From NCBI GenBank assembly GCA_021292165.1, contig CM037877.1, positions 29,214,197 to 29,278,196 of the forward strand: a stretch of DNA of 64,000 nt. Reading direction: 5' to 3'. Shown piece by piece: positions 1 through 12,691 of this stretch (position 1 is the stretch's first letter; each line of letters begins with the position of its first letter). The notes under the pieces are model-generated. The model did no database searches and was not told the DNA's origin. It worked only from the letters and a program-made list of their open reading frames with translations. Position numbers and translations under genes: made by a program. The stretch is from Shinisaurus crocodilurus (Eukaryota; Chordata; Lepidosauria; Squamata; Shinisauridae).

Positions 1-396
1 AAACTCAGTAGGGCCCCAACATGTACATGCCAGAGCAAGAGCCTATAAATCACCCTGACTAGATATCAGGATTTCAAAGGCACATTGCAAGCTGGTTCAC
101 ATAGACTTGTTGATTCAAGCTTCAGTTGCTATTAAAGCGTGACAATCATCTCCCTTTCTGAAAAGGGTAACTGGATGATATTACTATTCCTGCAAGGAAC
201 AAATTCATGATTGGGTTAGCCCAAAAGAGCCATTCCTTTTTCTTTCTTTTTTTTTGTATGCTGAATATAGACTTAGTACAATTTTGAAATTGAACTGCAC
301 GTGCTAAACACTTGTGTAATATAAGAATAATATAGCTCTCAAGCCAATTAAGAGCTCAATCTATTATACAATGTATGCATTACTGAAGCCCTATAT

Positions 397-746
397 CAGG
401 GGTAGGCAACCTTTTTGGGCTGTGGGCACATTTGGCAATTTGAGAAACTGTACTGGGCACCACAACAAAATGGATGGCATGGGAGGTATGGCAAAGGACA
501 AGTAACCTGCCCAAAAGACTGAGTAAAAGGCAGAGGTGGCGTCTGAGTCCCAAACCACTAAACAATTCCTTTGAACCCAGTTTTCGGCACCAACAGAAAC
601 CTATTTCACAGTAATCCCAGATGCCAGTAAGAAAATGTGTTAATTAAAAAAAAAAACCAGTGGGAGGGGTAGGGCACCTTGGTGGGCACCAAGGAACGTG
701 TCTGAGGGCACATTGGTGCCCATGGGCACCATGCTGCTTACCCCAG
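397..746. mobile_element. Non-autonomous hAT-type DNA transposon (MITE)
   Basis: The element begins CAGGGGTAGGCAACC and ends GCTGCTTACCCCAG, imperfect terminal inverted repeats of the hAT kind (CAGGGGT...ACCCC). It is flanked by an 8-bp target-site duplication matching at 7 of 8 bases: CCCTATAT at 389-396 and CTCTATAT at 747-754. The interior is rich in GGGCAC/GTGCCC words and has no coding capacity. The 8-bp duplication supports hAT rather than Tc1/mariner. Confidence 0.8.
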
Positions 747-2080
747 CTCTATATGGATGTTTGACTTACTGCTTATCCAAGCACATGAGCTACATTGAAT
801 AGCCCCTCCCCCGTCATCTGTTCATTGAGTGCGAACATTTGCAGCGGGGGGCTCCTTGTATATACACAGACACCCTCTCTCTGCAGACATTCCAGTGGGA
901 GGGGCCACATGATGTACACAATGTTGGGGGTGGGGCTACACAGCTACTGATACTTTGAGAATTAATGTCTAAAGCATCCAAAAGGATGCACAATGTACCT
1001 GTATAACCAGAACAATCCTTTTCAGGGACTAGGGCAAGTGTTTGTAATAAAGTTTGTATTTGGTAGGATCAGGGTATAATCCCCCTTTCTTCCATCATGG
1101 AACTCGAGGTGGTGTACAAAGGGTGTACGTGGGGTTCCCAGGTGGTCTCCCATCTAGGCACTGACCAAACCCAGTTCTGTTTAGCTTCAGTAAAGTGGCT
1201 GCATCAAAGTGTCCTCAGACAAGAAAGACTGAGAAGTAGCATTACATGATGGGCCCTTTGATGGCCAACTGGCTAGTTCTGAACATGGGAACTTCACCTG
1301 CTGACCACTGCTTTAGAACAAAGGACTGTGCCTTTTCAACATATAATACTGCTATCCAGTACTCTGTGTCCTTGGATCCTAGAATCATCCATGCAAGAGA
1401 GAAACAGTACACAAGGTCACAAAAACATCAAGAGCTTATCACAAATTGAGAATAATTCAATCTTATAAGAATTACTGAGATAACGTATGCGAAAAGCTTT
1501 GAGCAAACAGTATATAAATATGTAGTAATATTATTCCTTCTATTTATGATGTTCAGGTTGCGAGTGCTGTTGCTTATATAGCCAAAACAGCATCCCCCTT
1601 GCGCAAGAAAGAGGTATCAGCAGGCTTGGCAAAACCTTGAGGTTTGGAGATGTACAAAAAAATCATTGGGGAAAAAACAGTATGAGGGGGATGACCCTCA
1701 AAACAGCCAATGGCCATGGAATCCTGGCTGCTTGATGATGGAAAAAACAACAGCAAATTGAGCGCTGGGTGGGGGCAGATATGGAATGGAGTGTCTGGAA
1801 TCCTGAACAGCAGCATTCCACACTGATAGAATTGTTACCAAATTTCACGAAATTCATTAGTAATAAATATTTAGCATGTTTTGGTAGTTCTTAATTTGTG
1901 ATGAGCTCTTATATAAACACTGTAAAGCATGCCACTATTATTATCCATATACTGTGACAAGAGGATAGGGCTGGAGATAGGATTGGTTAAGGTTGAGAGA
2001 GGGACAAGCACATAAACCCACCAAGCAAGTTCATGGTAGAGGAGCAGTTCAAACCAAGGATGCTCTCACATTTTTACAGT

Positions 2081-2165
2081 TCAATCCTATACACGACTAC
2101 TCAGTAGAAAGCCCCACTGAATTTAATGGGACTTACTCTCAGGTAAGTGTGTAGAGGATTGCAGC
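2081..2165. mobile_element. Short squamate-type MITE (CAATCCTA / AGGATTG ends)
   Basis: It begins with CAATCCTATACACG and ends with GTGTAGAGGATTGCAGCC. Between them are the words TACTCAGTAGAAAG and GGGACTTACTCTCAGGTAAG, which recur near 3168, 11310, 20392, 22760, 44258, 46010 and 58705. It is non-coding and weakly palindromic. The superfamily is not established from this copy. Confidence 0.55.
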
Positions 2166-2198
2166 CTTGGCCACCATGCTACACAAAACATTCTATGC

Positions 2199-2337
2199 CA
2201 TCCTTCCCCAACCCAGTGCCCTCCAGATGTTTGGGACTACAACAACTCCCATCACTCCCAGCCAGCATGGCCAATGGTTAGGACTTATGGGTGTTGTAGT
2301 CCAAAACATCCAAAGGACATCAGGTTGGGGAAGGCTG
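2199..2337. mobile_element. Palindromic hAT-type MITE, copy 1 (ACAACTCCCA family)
   Basis: The left arm is CATCCTTCCCCAACC plus GCCCTCCAGATGTTTGG; the right arm is its approximate reverse complement ending GGTTGGGGAAGGCTG. The centre carries ACAACTCCCATCACTCCCAG and its complement. Flanking 8-mers TTCTATGC and TCCAATGC agree at 6 of 8 positions, consistent with an old hAT duplication. Confidence 0.7.
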
Positions 2338-3167
2338 TCCAATGCCCTGCTCCGTTACTGAATTTCTTAAAATACAATCATAAATGCAACCAGTTCAGGA
2401 GAAGCAGCTGCGTTAGTCTGTTGCAGAAAAACCAACAGAGCTTTGTGGCACTTTAAAGATTAATAGATTTATTGTCAGTCAGAGACCACTTGTCAGATAC
2501 ACATGGAGTGGGGGGTTAACAGCAAGGCCAAAAGGCCATCAAGGTCCATAGGTCTGTGACCTTTCTAGCAAAGCTCAAATGCATACAGGATAAGTTGTAG
2601 TGACTGTTCACAGCAGCTGTAACTGATGATAACCATCTTCCTAGCTTTGCTATGCTAATTTCACATCTGCAGTGGGAGAGGAATCCAATGGTCTCATTTA
2701 ATACTTAAATGAGTAAGAGCCCACATTTGCTGATAATTCTACTTCAGCAATTTCACACTGCAATCTTCCTTTGAAGCTTGTTGTTGTTGAAGTATGGCAA
2801 CTTTCAGGTCAGCAGCACGATGTCCTGGGAGACTGATAACATGTTTCTGAATGTTGCCATATTTTGCTATCTGATTTGTGTCCATTTATTCTTTCATATC
2901 AAAACTGACCTGTTTGTCCTACGCAGAGGGGCAGTGTTGGCAGGTGAGGGCCTATATCACAGCAGAAGATCAGCTAGCAAATGAGTCTCTAACCCTATAG
3001 CTACCAACTAAATGGTATCAGTGATCTACAGCCCATCTTGGTATAAATGTAAAAGATTTTTTTAAAAAAAGATGTTGGAAAGTCAGTCAGATACAAATTA
3101 TATATTCTTTTAAAAATTGCTGAAGTTAGCAGCGATAAATACCAAGGACACAACACCTGTGTAGAAC

Positions 3168-3243
3168 CATCGTAAGCCTGTTTACTCAGAAGTAAATCCC
3201 ACTGAGACCTATTCCTATTTAAGTGTGCATAGGATTGCAGCTT
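3168..3243. mobile_element. Short MITE fragment (TTTACTCAGAAGTAA type)
   Basis: It contains TTTACTCAGAAGTAAATCCC and ends GTGCATAGGATTGCAGC, the same internal and terminal words as the 2081 copy. It is a degenerate non-coding fragment. Confidence 0.55.
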
Positions 3244-5682
3244 AATGAGAAAGGATAGGGCTTGTAAAATGTTCAACATTTCCTACCTAGAAAACTCAGG
3301 GCCTAACTAAGTGTTAAATAGAGATGTGTGTTGCTAAAACCCAACAGCCCTTTTTTTTAAAAAAAAAATATGCAAGTAAAAGTAGCTTCAGGAATAGGCA
3401 ATCTACAGCAGAGAAGTGGGGCTGTGTCTGTCTCTTCTCTAGGCCAAATTGCCCCACCACCATTGCAGATTTCCAAACATGGGTTTACAACTGCAAACGT
3501 GTTTGGGAGCTGGAATGGGGGGGGGGGGTAAAGAGTAGCAGCATGCACCCTAAATTACCCTCCTCAGCTCTAAATTGCCCCCTCCCAAATCTGCTTTTTC
3601 TTTAAAAAAAAAAAATTTTTTAAATCTGCCATGGTTTAGTTAGCCATGGCTGCGTGTAACATTTCATCAGCCCCCAAGACTACAAGTCCAAGGAAAATAA
3701 AATGTTTCTGCGGAGAGTGCCCCACTTGCGTAAGGCATATCCCTCCCTGGCCAGAAAACCTCTTATTTCCCCTGTCTTCTGCCTAACACAAAATATAGTG
3801 ACACAGGGGATCTGTACTTTCACTTCCACCTCTAGTTCTTGTGGAAAACCTCGCTTCCTCCTGCAGTGACTGATCTCTTTGGGAGGGGGGAAGAATTAGC
3901 CAGATGAAATCACCATTGCTCACAAGGATGCCAATACCAGCTTGATAAAGATGTAAAGGGAATAGACAAACACTGAGTCCAAACCCATTTTAATGACTAA
4001 GAATGGGATCCTCATGGGTGAGAACCAAGTGATAATTGAATCCAAACAACATGTAATATTAAAATGAGTCAGAGGGGGAAATCAAACAAAAAACAGGTGA
4101 TTCAACACTGGTTTCCTTCATTGGAAGAACTTCTCAGAGTTCAAGATAAAAGGATGGGACTGAATAGGGATATTTGATGAAAGAAATATAACACTATTAA
4201 CAAACCATAAATTTGCCCAGAGCAAATTCCTCTAGCTTGCATCGAGATAAGAGCTCATATTGGATAATATCAGGAAGACACTGATAATAGCTACTTCTAC
4301 ATATAACAAGGGCAAAAGATAGGAGCAGTCCTATTGATTTCTACTGATCTTTGGATTCCATGGATTTGTTGCAAAGAAAAATATTGCAATAAAATGTCTC
4401 AAGCTTCAGAAGTAGACTCTGCTGTTGGATTACTGATAGCTGATAGGATGTGTAAAACTCTCAGAAACATGTACATATAACTGTTGTGGAAGTAAGATTT
4501 CAAACACGAACTGAAAATAAACCACAGAAATTAGCAGCCATTTTTATCCATGAAATGTCCTTCTTTTCCTAAATCTGTTGATAGTTGTATGACCACTTTG
4601 GTGCATACTGAAACAGGCGAACGTATTAAGGTAAGACTAATTCTTTCAAGATGGAGAGATCCTTCTCCTTCATCCTGGAGCACCTTAGAAGCGGGAAGAA
4701 AGATGAACCCTGTGCTGAAATCTCATGTTCACACCTCAAGTCCAAGGTATACCATTTAGGATGGTATTACAAGCAAAATTCCTTTCTGAGTACTGATCTT
4801 GGACAGGGCAACAAAAGTCAGATGGAAGGGAGCCCCAGATTCTGGGGATCACTCCAGACCTTTCAAAATGCTCTGGTTTGCCAGGGGAGGTAATGACACA
4901 CAACTGGGAATGACACAATTGCATCTCAGTGTTGATATCAAAGAGGACATCAACCCAGAAGGCAGAAATATCGCTGTTTGCCAGCATTCAATCTGCTAAC
5001 CCAACATGCTTGTAAACTGTAATTCTCCCTATAGCAAGTGCTCACTATTCCAGGTGTTTTCCTGTACAGGTCGCCATTGTGTCCAGTTCCTCTTCATGAG
5101 AATCTCACTCGGCTGCGATTACACTAGTATAAACAGTAGTGTTATCCCAACAAGAAGGGAGCTTTATCTGTAAAGATCCTAAAAGGCTGAGTTCAATCCT
5201 CCCCTATTTCCCTTGTAATTGTGATTCCCCCTTCTTTCCTCTCTCCCTTCTGTAACAATGACTTTCCTAACCTGAAAGTCAGTCCAGGGCAAAAGTTCCA
5301 ATCTTGGAAACATTCCTCCCAGTTTCTTGGTTCCTCCTTTAGCTGGGAATTTCCACTCTTATCCAGTTTGCAGCCATCTAAAGCCACCTGCTTCGCTGCA
5401 GGCCATTCTGCTTTTGCAATACCATTTTGAGCTCTTCATGTTTGGTTCCAATTTTTTTTAAATTAAAAAGTCAGAGGCATGAAGTTGTTCCTGAGACTAT
5501 CCTCCTTTTGATTGCAAATACCAAATAATCAAAGGGAAGTGTCATAACTCTGGAATTTGGAGCAGAACATTTCACTGACTCTACATGAGGAAACCAGAGC
5601 AAAACCTTGTCACTACTCTCTGCCACTCAGAAGCCATCAAGCAACAATGAAGCTGAGAAGAATATGGCCAACTTTGGAACAG

Positions 5683-5850
5683 GCCTGTGGCTTATGCTGG
5701 CTCAGCTTGTCTGAGCGTGGAAAGCTAAGCAGGGTCAAGCCTGGTTATTACTTGGATGGGAGACCCCTCCTCTAGTTTCCTGCATTGAGCAGGGGGTTGG
5801 ACTCGATAGCCTGGTAGGCTCCTTCCAACTCTATGATCTATGAATCTATG
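5683..5850 (+). mobile_element. 5S rRNA-derived SINE with CR1-like tail, copy 1
   Basis: The head matches vertebrate 5S rRNA across its internal RNA polymerase III control region: AAGCTAAGCAGGGTC (A-box side), then GCCTGGTTATTACTTGG and GGATGGGAGACC (C-box side). The 5S similarity stops after GAGACC and is followed by a CR1 3' end, CTGCATTGAGCAGGGGG, TTGGACTCGATAGCC and CCTTCCAACTCTATGA, closing with ATGATCTATGAATCTATG. That order (5S head, CR1-type tail) is a SINE, not a 5S gene. The tail implies mobilisation by CR1 machinery. No clear target-site duplication was seen. Confidence 0.85.
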
Positions 5851-8772
5851 TTAAGTGTCCAACAAAGCAAGACACACCCACAAAGACAAGCAGTGGGTTT
5901 ATTCAGCGGGCATCTACCCACCCATTCACCTGCAAAATTGGAGGTGATTGGAAAAAGGACAGCAGAAAAAAAATTATTTTCCCTATGCAGAAGACAAAAG
6001 CACAAAACAGAAAGCTACTGGTAGGAAGAAGCAGAATAGCAAGTATGCCACTATTCTGCATTTTGCCTACCAATATAGTTTTGCATTTGTGCTTTTGGCA
6101 GCTTTATAAGGAAAGGATGAAATCCTTACTATTCCATTTAGGAAGATGGAACTCTTATGTCCAGGGGCTATAGCTAGTAAGGGAGACTTGCAGAAAACAA
6201 AGGTTTGGCTTCGACAAGAATAATTTATTCTGCTCCTGGAGCATGGTAGCTCCCATCTTAACACATATTTATATATGGCTTAAATTCTCCATCCCCATTG
6301 AATGATTCAAGACTTCACAGTTCAATAAAAGATTTCCCTCTCACTTGTGGGTGTATACATACAAAGAGCCACTTTCTTCAATAGCCATATTACAACCCTC
6401 AGTTCTCCCCTCTGCCTTAAAAAACCAAACATCCTTTAAAGTTCAAACCTAATATATTAAAAAAAGAAGAAGCTAGAGCCTGCTTTCTTCTCTTGTGGCT
6501 CGTAACCACCATATACTCTATAACACCATGCCATCGCTCCTATTAACGGATCTTTCTGCAAGATCTATAAAGAGCTACAATTACGCAGACAAGAAAGCAA
6601 GAAAGAAGGGGAAAATATTACGTAGTTCTTTCTTTTTTAAAAAATTGTCCTATCCCAGTATTACTCAGTTCTGGGGACAGTTCCTTATTCTCAGTACTTG
6701 AACTACTTTTCAATGCAGTAATTTAAATGAGGAAAAATTGGATATTGGAAAAATAAATATTTACTAAAGCCAGCCTCAGAGATTCCCAGCACATGCATCA
6801 GACAGTATCAATTTACACACTGCGTCTGCATCCTCATACTATCAAGCTTTCAAAATGCTTCCAATAAGCGGAATTTAAACCCTAGCTTACAACACCATAC
6901 CCAAACTGCTGCAATTTGACTTTCTCTAAGCTTTAAAAATATACTCACTAATTTAACTGGTGCAGGAGGGGAAATATGAATGAAAAACAACAGGTCAGTT
7001 ATCAAACATTAAATGGTATCTTACCTGGATCCAAAATTCAGGTGCAAAAAACTTTGGCCATACTTCATAATGTAAGGAACTCACAGTCATCTTACTCAAG
7101 GTTTGTATCCTCTTAGTTTTAATGACTAAGCATCCAAAGATATAAAGCAGTCAGATATAGAGCAGATATCTGAGCAGTCAGATAAGTATTTGTTAGGAGT
7201 AAGTGCACTATCATTCTCGCACAAAACTTTCTATTGCACTTTAAAAAAAATCAGTTCAAAGAAACCACTTAAATACCCTAAAAGTTTGTACTCAAAGATG
7301 CTGCTTTTGCAAGTAGTCTCCTGCAAACAGATTCTCTCACAAAAACCTCTGATGTACACATAGAGGCAGCTTTTGAATCCTGTCAGGTACTTTCTGGCTT
7401 CTTGTAGAGAGCTATACTAGCCTGCATATACTCCAAAATGGCAACCTCATCTCTCCTTGTTGCTATGGACACGCCATACGTCAGACCTGCACTTTTTTCC
7501 CTCAGACCTGTTTGTTTATGACAGGCCTAGGTGCTTCCTATTATGGTGCCTGCATCAGCACAGCATGCTATTCGCCAGTAATGAGAGCCCGCGGCAACCA
7601 CTGAGGTGATCAGCATGCAGCAGAGAGAGATGCTGAGGAATTTGAGCATGCTCCCTGCAACTCTGCATAGAACGGCAATTTCAAGAATGGTTAAGCAGCA
7701 TACAAATCACAGAGCCCTGAATTTGCTACGAACTGTCTGGTGGGTCTTGTTACTGGTGGGGGGAAAGTTTAAATGCAGGCAAACTGGTGGAAATAAAATC
7801 CTGGAAAAGGACAGTTTTAAGCAGCAAAGCAAATTGACCTCTAGTTGTTTAACATAGTAATTTGCTATCATCCCTAGCTCCTGGAAATCTACTGTGGAAG
7901 TTTGCGTTGATGACAGCAGCAAGGTCCCGAAGACTCAGGACTGCTGTACAGTTTGCAATACTATTACTCATTCTTTAGCAGCTCTTGCTTCTGAACTTTA
8001 GAAATATATTGCTCTTCCTCTGGCTGCAAAAGACAGCCTGTTTTGCTTGTCCTGTGGACTTGATGGGAGACTGCCCTCAGGGACAAGGGAGACATAACCC
8101 AGAAGGAAGACATGACAAGTTCCAGAGTTCCTATCTGCCAACACTGCCAACTCAACTAACACAACATCCATTTAGTCAAGTCACCTCGCCAAATGACCTC
8201 ACTTGCTCAGATGAGACAAGGCTGAGCTCATACTGATATATCTGGGCCCAATTCACTATAAATTTAGAGATAACACAAATAATGGCCTTTCCCGTTTCCA
8301 GACAGCTCCAGCTATCCAAATCCTTAGCAGGAGCAGAGGCTATTACATCACTGACCATGTTGAAATCCATGAGAATACCCAATGCTTGCAATTATTAAGC
8401 AACCACAGAATCAGCAGACATCTACAGATCTGTCAGCGCCTTGATAAAAGGATGATTTTAAAATGCACAATTCAGAATAAAAGCCTTCTTTTTCACTTTT
8501 TTTTTTTTACAGTACTCAAAAGAATTTGATAACTGACAGCAATAGAAAGTTTCTGTTGATATTTAGTAATCACTCTGCATTATTTTGGAGGCTGCCATGA
8601 ACGAAAGCTTGAGTTCTGCAACATAAAACACACTCTAAAGCAAAATAGCATTCCAATGCTTAATCTCTTGGCATGCAAAAAAAAGGGGGGGGGAGGAAAT
8701 AAGTACCAGTTTTCTCCCAATTTCACAGGGAAGCAGAATAGTGTAACTAAACCTCTAACTCCTGAGAACTGT

Positions 8773-8773
<1 letters not shown>

Positions 8774-8810
<37 letters not shown>
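8774..8810. repeat. (CT)n microsatellite
   Basis: An uninterrupted run of about 18 CT units. The Arg-Glu repeat peptide read on the minus strand here is only this microsatellite translated. Confidence 0.95.
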
Positions 8811-8816
<6 letters not shown>

Positions 8817-9298
8817 CAAACCCACCCACTAAGAGTTGTGTACTTAAAGCTGCAATCCTATACTCACCTGGGTGTAAGGAACAAGTCTGCCTGCGTGCAA
8901 GTATGACTCTGTGCTAGCGCAACAGGGAGCTAGCAGGTCTAAAAGCAACCTGAAATGAGCAAAAATGCTAGTTTCCAGAACGGGTCAGCTCAGTGAAGCT
9001 TGCAGACGGAAGCTCCATTGGCCTGTCCCAATCCAGAAACAAGTGTGGCTTTCTATGGCACAAGCAGTGGGTCTTGTTTGTGCAATAGAACTAGCAGGGG
9101 TGTAGTGGCAGTACTGGATACTGCCCAAGGCTTTTATTGTGCAACCACCCTCCCTCAATCCAGGAATTTTACAGGGGTTTCAGACATCATCATCTTCCAT
9201 TTGTAACCCTCCCCTATTTTCCCACTGATTCTTCCATATCGTTTTCTTACCACAAAAAATCCTTTAAGGTGGGAAAGATGGAATAGCTACACAATGAC

Positions 9299-9606
9299 TG
9301 GGTTCAGACAACACGATAACCCACACTCAAGGGTTGAGTATGGGTTGAATGTGAGTTGTTGTTGAACCGTGGGTTGTTGTTAAAATGTGGGTTATTCTGT
9401 TGTCTGAACCCAGCTCCGCTAACAAGCCATGACTTGTTAACCCATGAAGAGAACGCATGGTTTGTTGTTGGGTTGTGAAATGTGGGTTGTTCACCATGGC
9501 TTGTTCTCTCAGCTGGGTTCAGACAACATGATAAACCACGTTTCAACAACAACCCACGGTTCAACAACAATCCACACTCAACCCTTGAGTGTGGGTTATC
9601 AATGCC
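9299..9606. mobile_element. Two adjacent palindromic DNA-element units (GGGTTCAGACAAC family)
   Basis: The first unit begins CTGGGTTCAGACAACACG and closes with the inverse TGTTGTCTGAACCCAG at about 9397-9412. A second start, CTGGGTTCAGACAACATG, lies near 9513. The interiors are built from AACCCACACTCAAGGGTTG and ACAACAACCCACG words in both orientations. A further isolated terminus occurs at 48389-48425. It is non-coding and looks like a terminal-inverted-repeat DNA element, superfamily unresolved. Confidence 0.6.
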
Positions 9607-10421
9607 AGTCAATGCCTTTTTATTGGTAGCACTAGGAGCTGTCCATCTGGAAACACCCTATGTCCTATTGAATTCAACAGGGTATCCTTCTCTTCAGAGA
9701 TGTAGAGGATTATGCTGTAAGTCCATTGAATCAATGGGCTTAATTGTGCTTAATTCTCTGTTGGATTGTGGCCTTGGTTTCCAGCATTCATAGTTGTGGA
9801 CAGCATAATTAAAGTGGGACTGTGTATTTCTAAGACATAGATACACCTCCTAATTCCTAACTAGCTAGATGCAGTTCCAGGGGCCTGTACACAGGCACAG
9901 ATGTGCTCAAGTAGCAACAACATCTGCATGAACAGCCAACCAAAACCATAATCAAAAGTACAGGATTTGTGCTTGACAACTAACTACTACTACTCCACAT
10001 TTAATCAGCACCAAGGGCAAACTAGGAGCATAAGTGACTAGAACAATATATGGAAATGACAACATTTTGAGGATTGGAGTGATGGTGGTGGAGGGAAAGT
10101 GTAAGACAGAGATTGACTAAAGAGCTGGGGTGGGATAAATGACTGACAGCGAAGAAGCAGGTAAGATTGCATCTCTGAATGTTTAGGAAAGGTGGTTTTT
10201 TCTTTCTTTCATACTTTCATCATGGCAAGTAATCATGGCAAACACCAGCACAACCCTGTTGAACCTGTGGGCTGAAAGAAGCAGCCCTTTAATTGAATCA
10301 GAGCCAAAATCTCTTTTCAGTAATGCCTCACCTTGCCCTAGAATGTGTACCATAACGTAATATTTTTAAATGCCAAAAAGCATATAGTGTGCCTGGCTGC
10401 CACCACTCACAAACAACATCC

Positions 10422-10443
10422 CCCCCCCACACACACACACACA
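10422..10443. repeat. C-run plus (CA)n microsatellite
   Basis: A run of C residues merges into about nine CA units. Confidence 0.85.
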
Positions 10444-10716
10444 AGGAAATGGGGGCAGGGAGATGAAGACTTCCAGGTAGTCTTAAACCTGGACATTTAT
10501 TTTTTTAGAAACTAAGCACTTATGGTTATGGGGGGAAATATGACCCAACCAGAAGTATAATAAATCGGCTCAAGAAACTATACATGACAAGAAGTGAAAG
10601 TAGAGTAATCTAGATGAGAGAGTTGAGTAGACTAAGCAAATGTTTTAGGAGCAAAGAGATGAAAAATACTGGAATTTCCAAAAATGAAGAAATGGCAAAA
10701 TTATTACTTCATCCAG

Positions 10717-10880
10717 GCCTGTGGCTTACGCTGGCTCAGCTTGTCTGAGTGTGGAAAGCTAAGCAGGGTCAAGCCTGGTTATTACTTGGATGGGAGACCC
10801 CTAGTTTCCTGCATTGAGCAGGGGGTTGGACTCGATAGCCTTGCAGGCTCCTTCCAACTCTATGATCTATGAAATCTATG
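10717..10880 (+). mobile_element. 5S rRNA-derived SINE with CR1-like tail, copy 2
   Basis: This copy has the same structure as 5683-5850: a 5S-like head with AAGCTAAGCAGGGTC and TTGGATGGGAGACC, then GCATTGAGCAGGGGGTTGG and CTCCTTCCAACTCTATGATC. The two copies are very similar over their whole length, which suggests one fairly young subfamily. The pol III internal promoter elements look intact. Confidence 0.85.
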
Positions 10881-11093
10881 CAAGATTGTTTGGCTGCAAG
10901 AAGATATACTGAAGAGGACTTTGAGAGTGTTGACCTGCTTCATGCATTACAACAGGAAAACAGATTTTCCCCACACAGGTTCATGCCCTCCAGGAGCTAT
11001 GGCCTACAGCTAATTCCCTACAGCATGTGCACTTATTGTACATGTGTCCTAAATGTTTGGGACCCTAGACATTACGGGTGGGATCCAGACTGA

Positions 11094-11213
11094 GGTAGGG
11101 CACAATCCCATCCATGTTTAGATAGAAAAAAGTCCCACAACTCCCAGCATTCCCCATCCAGCCATTGTAGGACTTTTTTCTGTCTAAACATGTATAGGAT
11201 TGTGCCCTTAGTA
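11094..11213. mobile_element. Palindromic MITE (GGGCACAATCC ends)
   Basis: It opens AGGGCACAATCCCATCCATG and closes TGTATAGGATTGTGCCCTTA. Inside is AAAAAAGTCCCACAACTCCC, mirrored by GTAGGACTTTTTTCTGTC. The arms form a long imperfect hairpin. Related copies are at 26776-26905 and 52510-52625, with a half copy at 54370-54450. Confidence 0.7.
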
Positions 11214-11216
11214 ACA

Positions 11217-11397
11217 TTTTAGTCCCACTGAAATTAATGGGATTTATGTTAGTTATAACCAACTTCTCCCATTGATTTCAGTGGGAGTAAAGCATGACTA
11301 ACTTGCAGTGCAATCCTAAGTGTGTTCATTCAGAAGTAAGCCCCACTGTGTTCAGTGGGATGTACTCCCTAGTAACTGTGTTTAGGGTTGCGCCACA
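11217..11397. mobile_element. Degenerate MITE pair (GTCCCACTGAAATTAATGGG type)
   Basis: The left half contains TAGTCCCACTGAAATTAATG and the near-inverse CATTGATTTCAGTGGGAGTA. The right half contains GCAATCCTAAGTGTGTTCAT and CAGAAGTAAGCCCCACTG. Both halves are non-coding repeats of families seen elsewhere in the window. Confidence 0.5.
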
Positions 11398-12300
11398 GTC
11401 TGGTTCCAATCCTATGTTTTTTGCATGTTCAATTATAGGTATATGCTAAAAAAAGATAATAACATAGGAAAAGAGCTAAAGGCAGGCGATTAGGACATCT
11501 TCCTACCATGGCAAGAGAAGTGAGGGAGATGGAAGGGCTTGGGTGAGAAGATTAAGAGAAAATTAGAGTCTTTATTTATTGTTCTCCGCTCCCCTGATAT
11601 TTGTGTACTTTGAAGTCTTAACAGTATGTCCGATTTGTAACCTAATTAAGTGTCTGCTCTAACTCGATTCTGTTATCTCGCAGACATGAGAGCCAGATAA
11701 CCATCATGGTTTGGCTTAGCAATATGAGTGTCAGGTCTGGAAAATGAGCTGTCTCTTTGAAAATTGCAGAGAAGTGAAAATTTTACCAGGGGTAACTTTT
11801 CCCATTGCAAAGTGTGATGCTGTGAGAAGCCACAGATGGTGGAATTTTTCCTTCCATGCAACTCCTAAAAACACAAGAGCCACCTGGACCAGGTAGCCCT
11901 ATTTAGCAATTGTCTCCCCTTCCTTTGCTTTTTACCTTTCAACACTGCCCAGGAAAAAACCAGAAAAAATATTTTAAATCCGTTTTTCCCCAGGTTTTCG
12001 GGTGGAGGAATGGGTTTTTCCTCGGCCTCCACATCTCTAAGATTCCTGTCTAAAGAAAAATCATATGCAACACAAAAACTTTCATGGTGCATTTTAAACA
12101 GTATAGTGTCCAATGAAAAAGATACTGCCTCATCTGTTTTGTACACATCCTCATGAATCAAATGGGAGTTATGCAAGAGCATGGTTCCTGTCTACAGAAA
12201 TGGACAACTCTACTGACAATGGACCACCCTGATAATTCCAGAAGGGTAGCCACATTAGTCAATTGCAGCAAACAAAGTTTCTTGAGGTATTTGAAAGACT

Positions 12301-12691
12301 TAGGGCACAATCCTATGGGGATACCTGTAACCCTCTGAACTCTGAGGATTACGGGCATCCTATGGAGGGCGGTAAAAGTGCGGAGGCGAAGGCCATCTAA
12401 GTGCGGTGCTTCGGAGCAAGAGGGAAGGAGGCTGAAGTGTTGCCAAGATACATCGTATCTTGGTGGTGCTGATCTCCTCCCCACCCCCTGGAACGCCCCC
12501 AAAAGCCCTTCTCTGAGGTCACTCTTATGGCCTTGGAGAAGCAGCTGGTGTGGTTCTTTCTGTGCCAGCTGCAAGGGGATTCCCAGTAGCACAGATCCCA
12601 GCCACAAGGTCAGAGCGATTTTCCAACCTCGTAGTTGGGAATCCAAAAAATCCTATGGCCATCTAGATGCTGTCTAGTGGCCAAAGGATTG
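12301..12691. mobile_element. Non-autonomous DNA element, about 390 bp (GGGCACAATCCTATGG ends)
   Basis: The left end is AGGGCACAATCCTATGG at about 12302 and the right end is the inverse-like CCAAAGGATTGTGCTGCCC at about 12672-12690. The interior is relatively GC-rich. Two overlapping open frames lie here on opposite strands (plus 12378-12677, minus 12158-12646). They match nothing I recognise and appear to be chance frames in a GC-rich non-coding element. Confidence 0.5.

Noticed and set aside
5683..5850. A possible 5S rRNA gene
   Set aside because: Only the internal control region resembles 5S rRNA. The first 40 and last 30 nt do not, and a CR1-type tail follows, so it is a SINE.
12158..12646. 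A 162-codon minus-strand open frame
   Set aside because: It lies mostly inside a DNA element with inverted ends and overlaps another open frame on the opposite strand.
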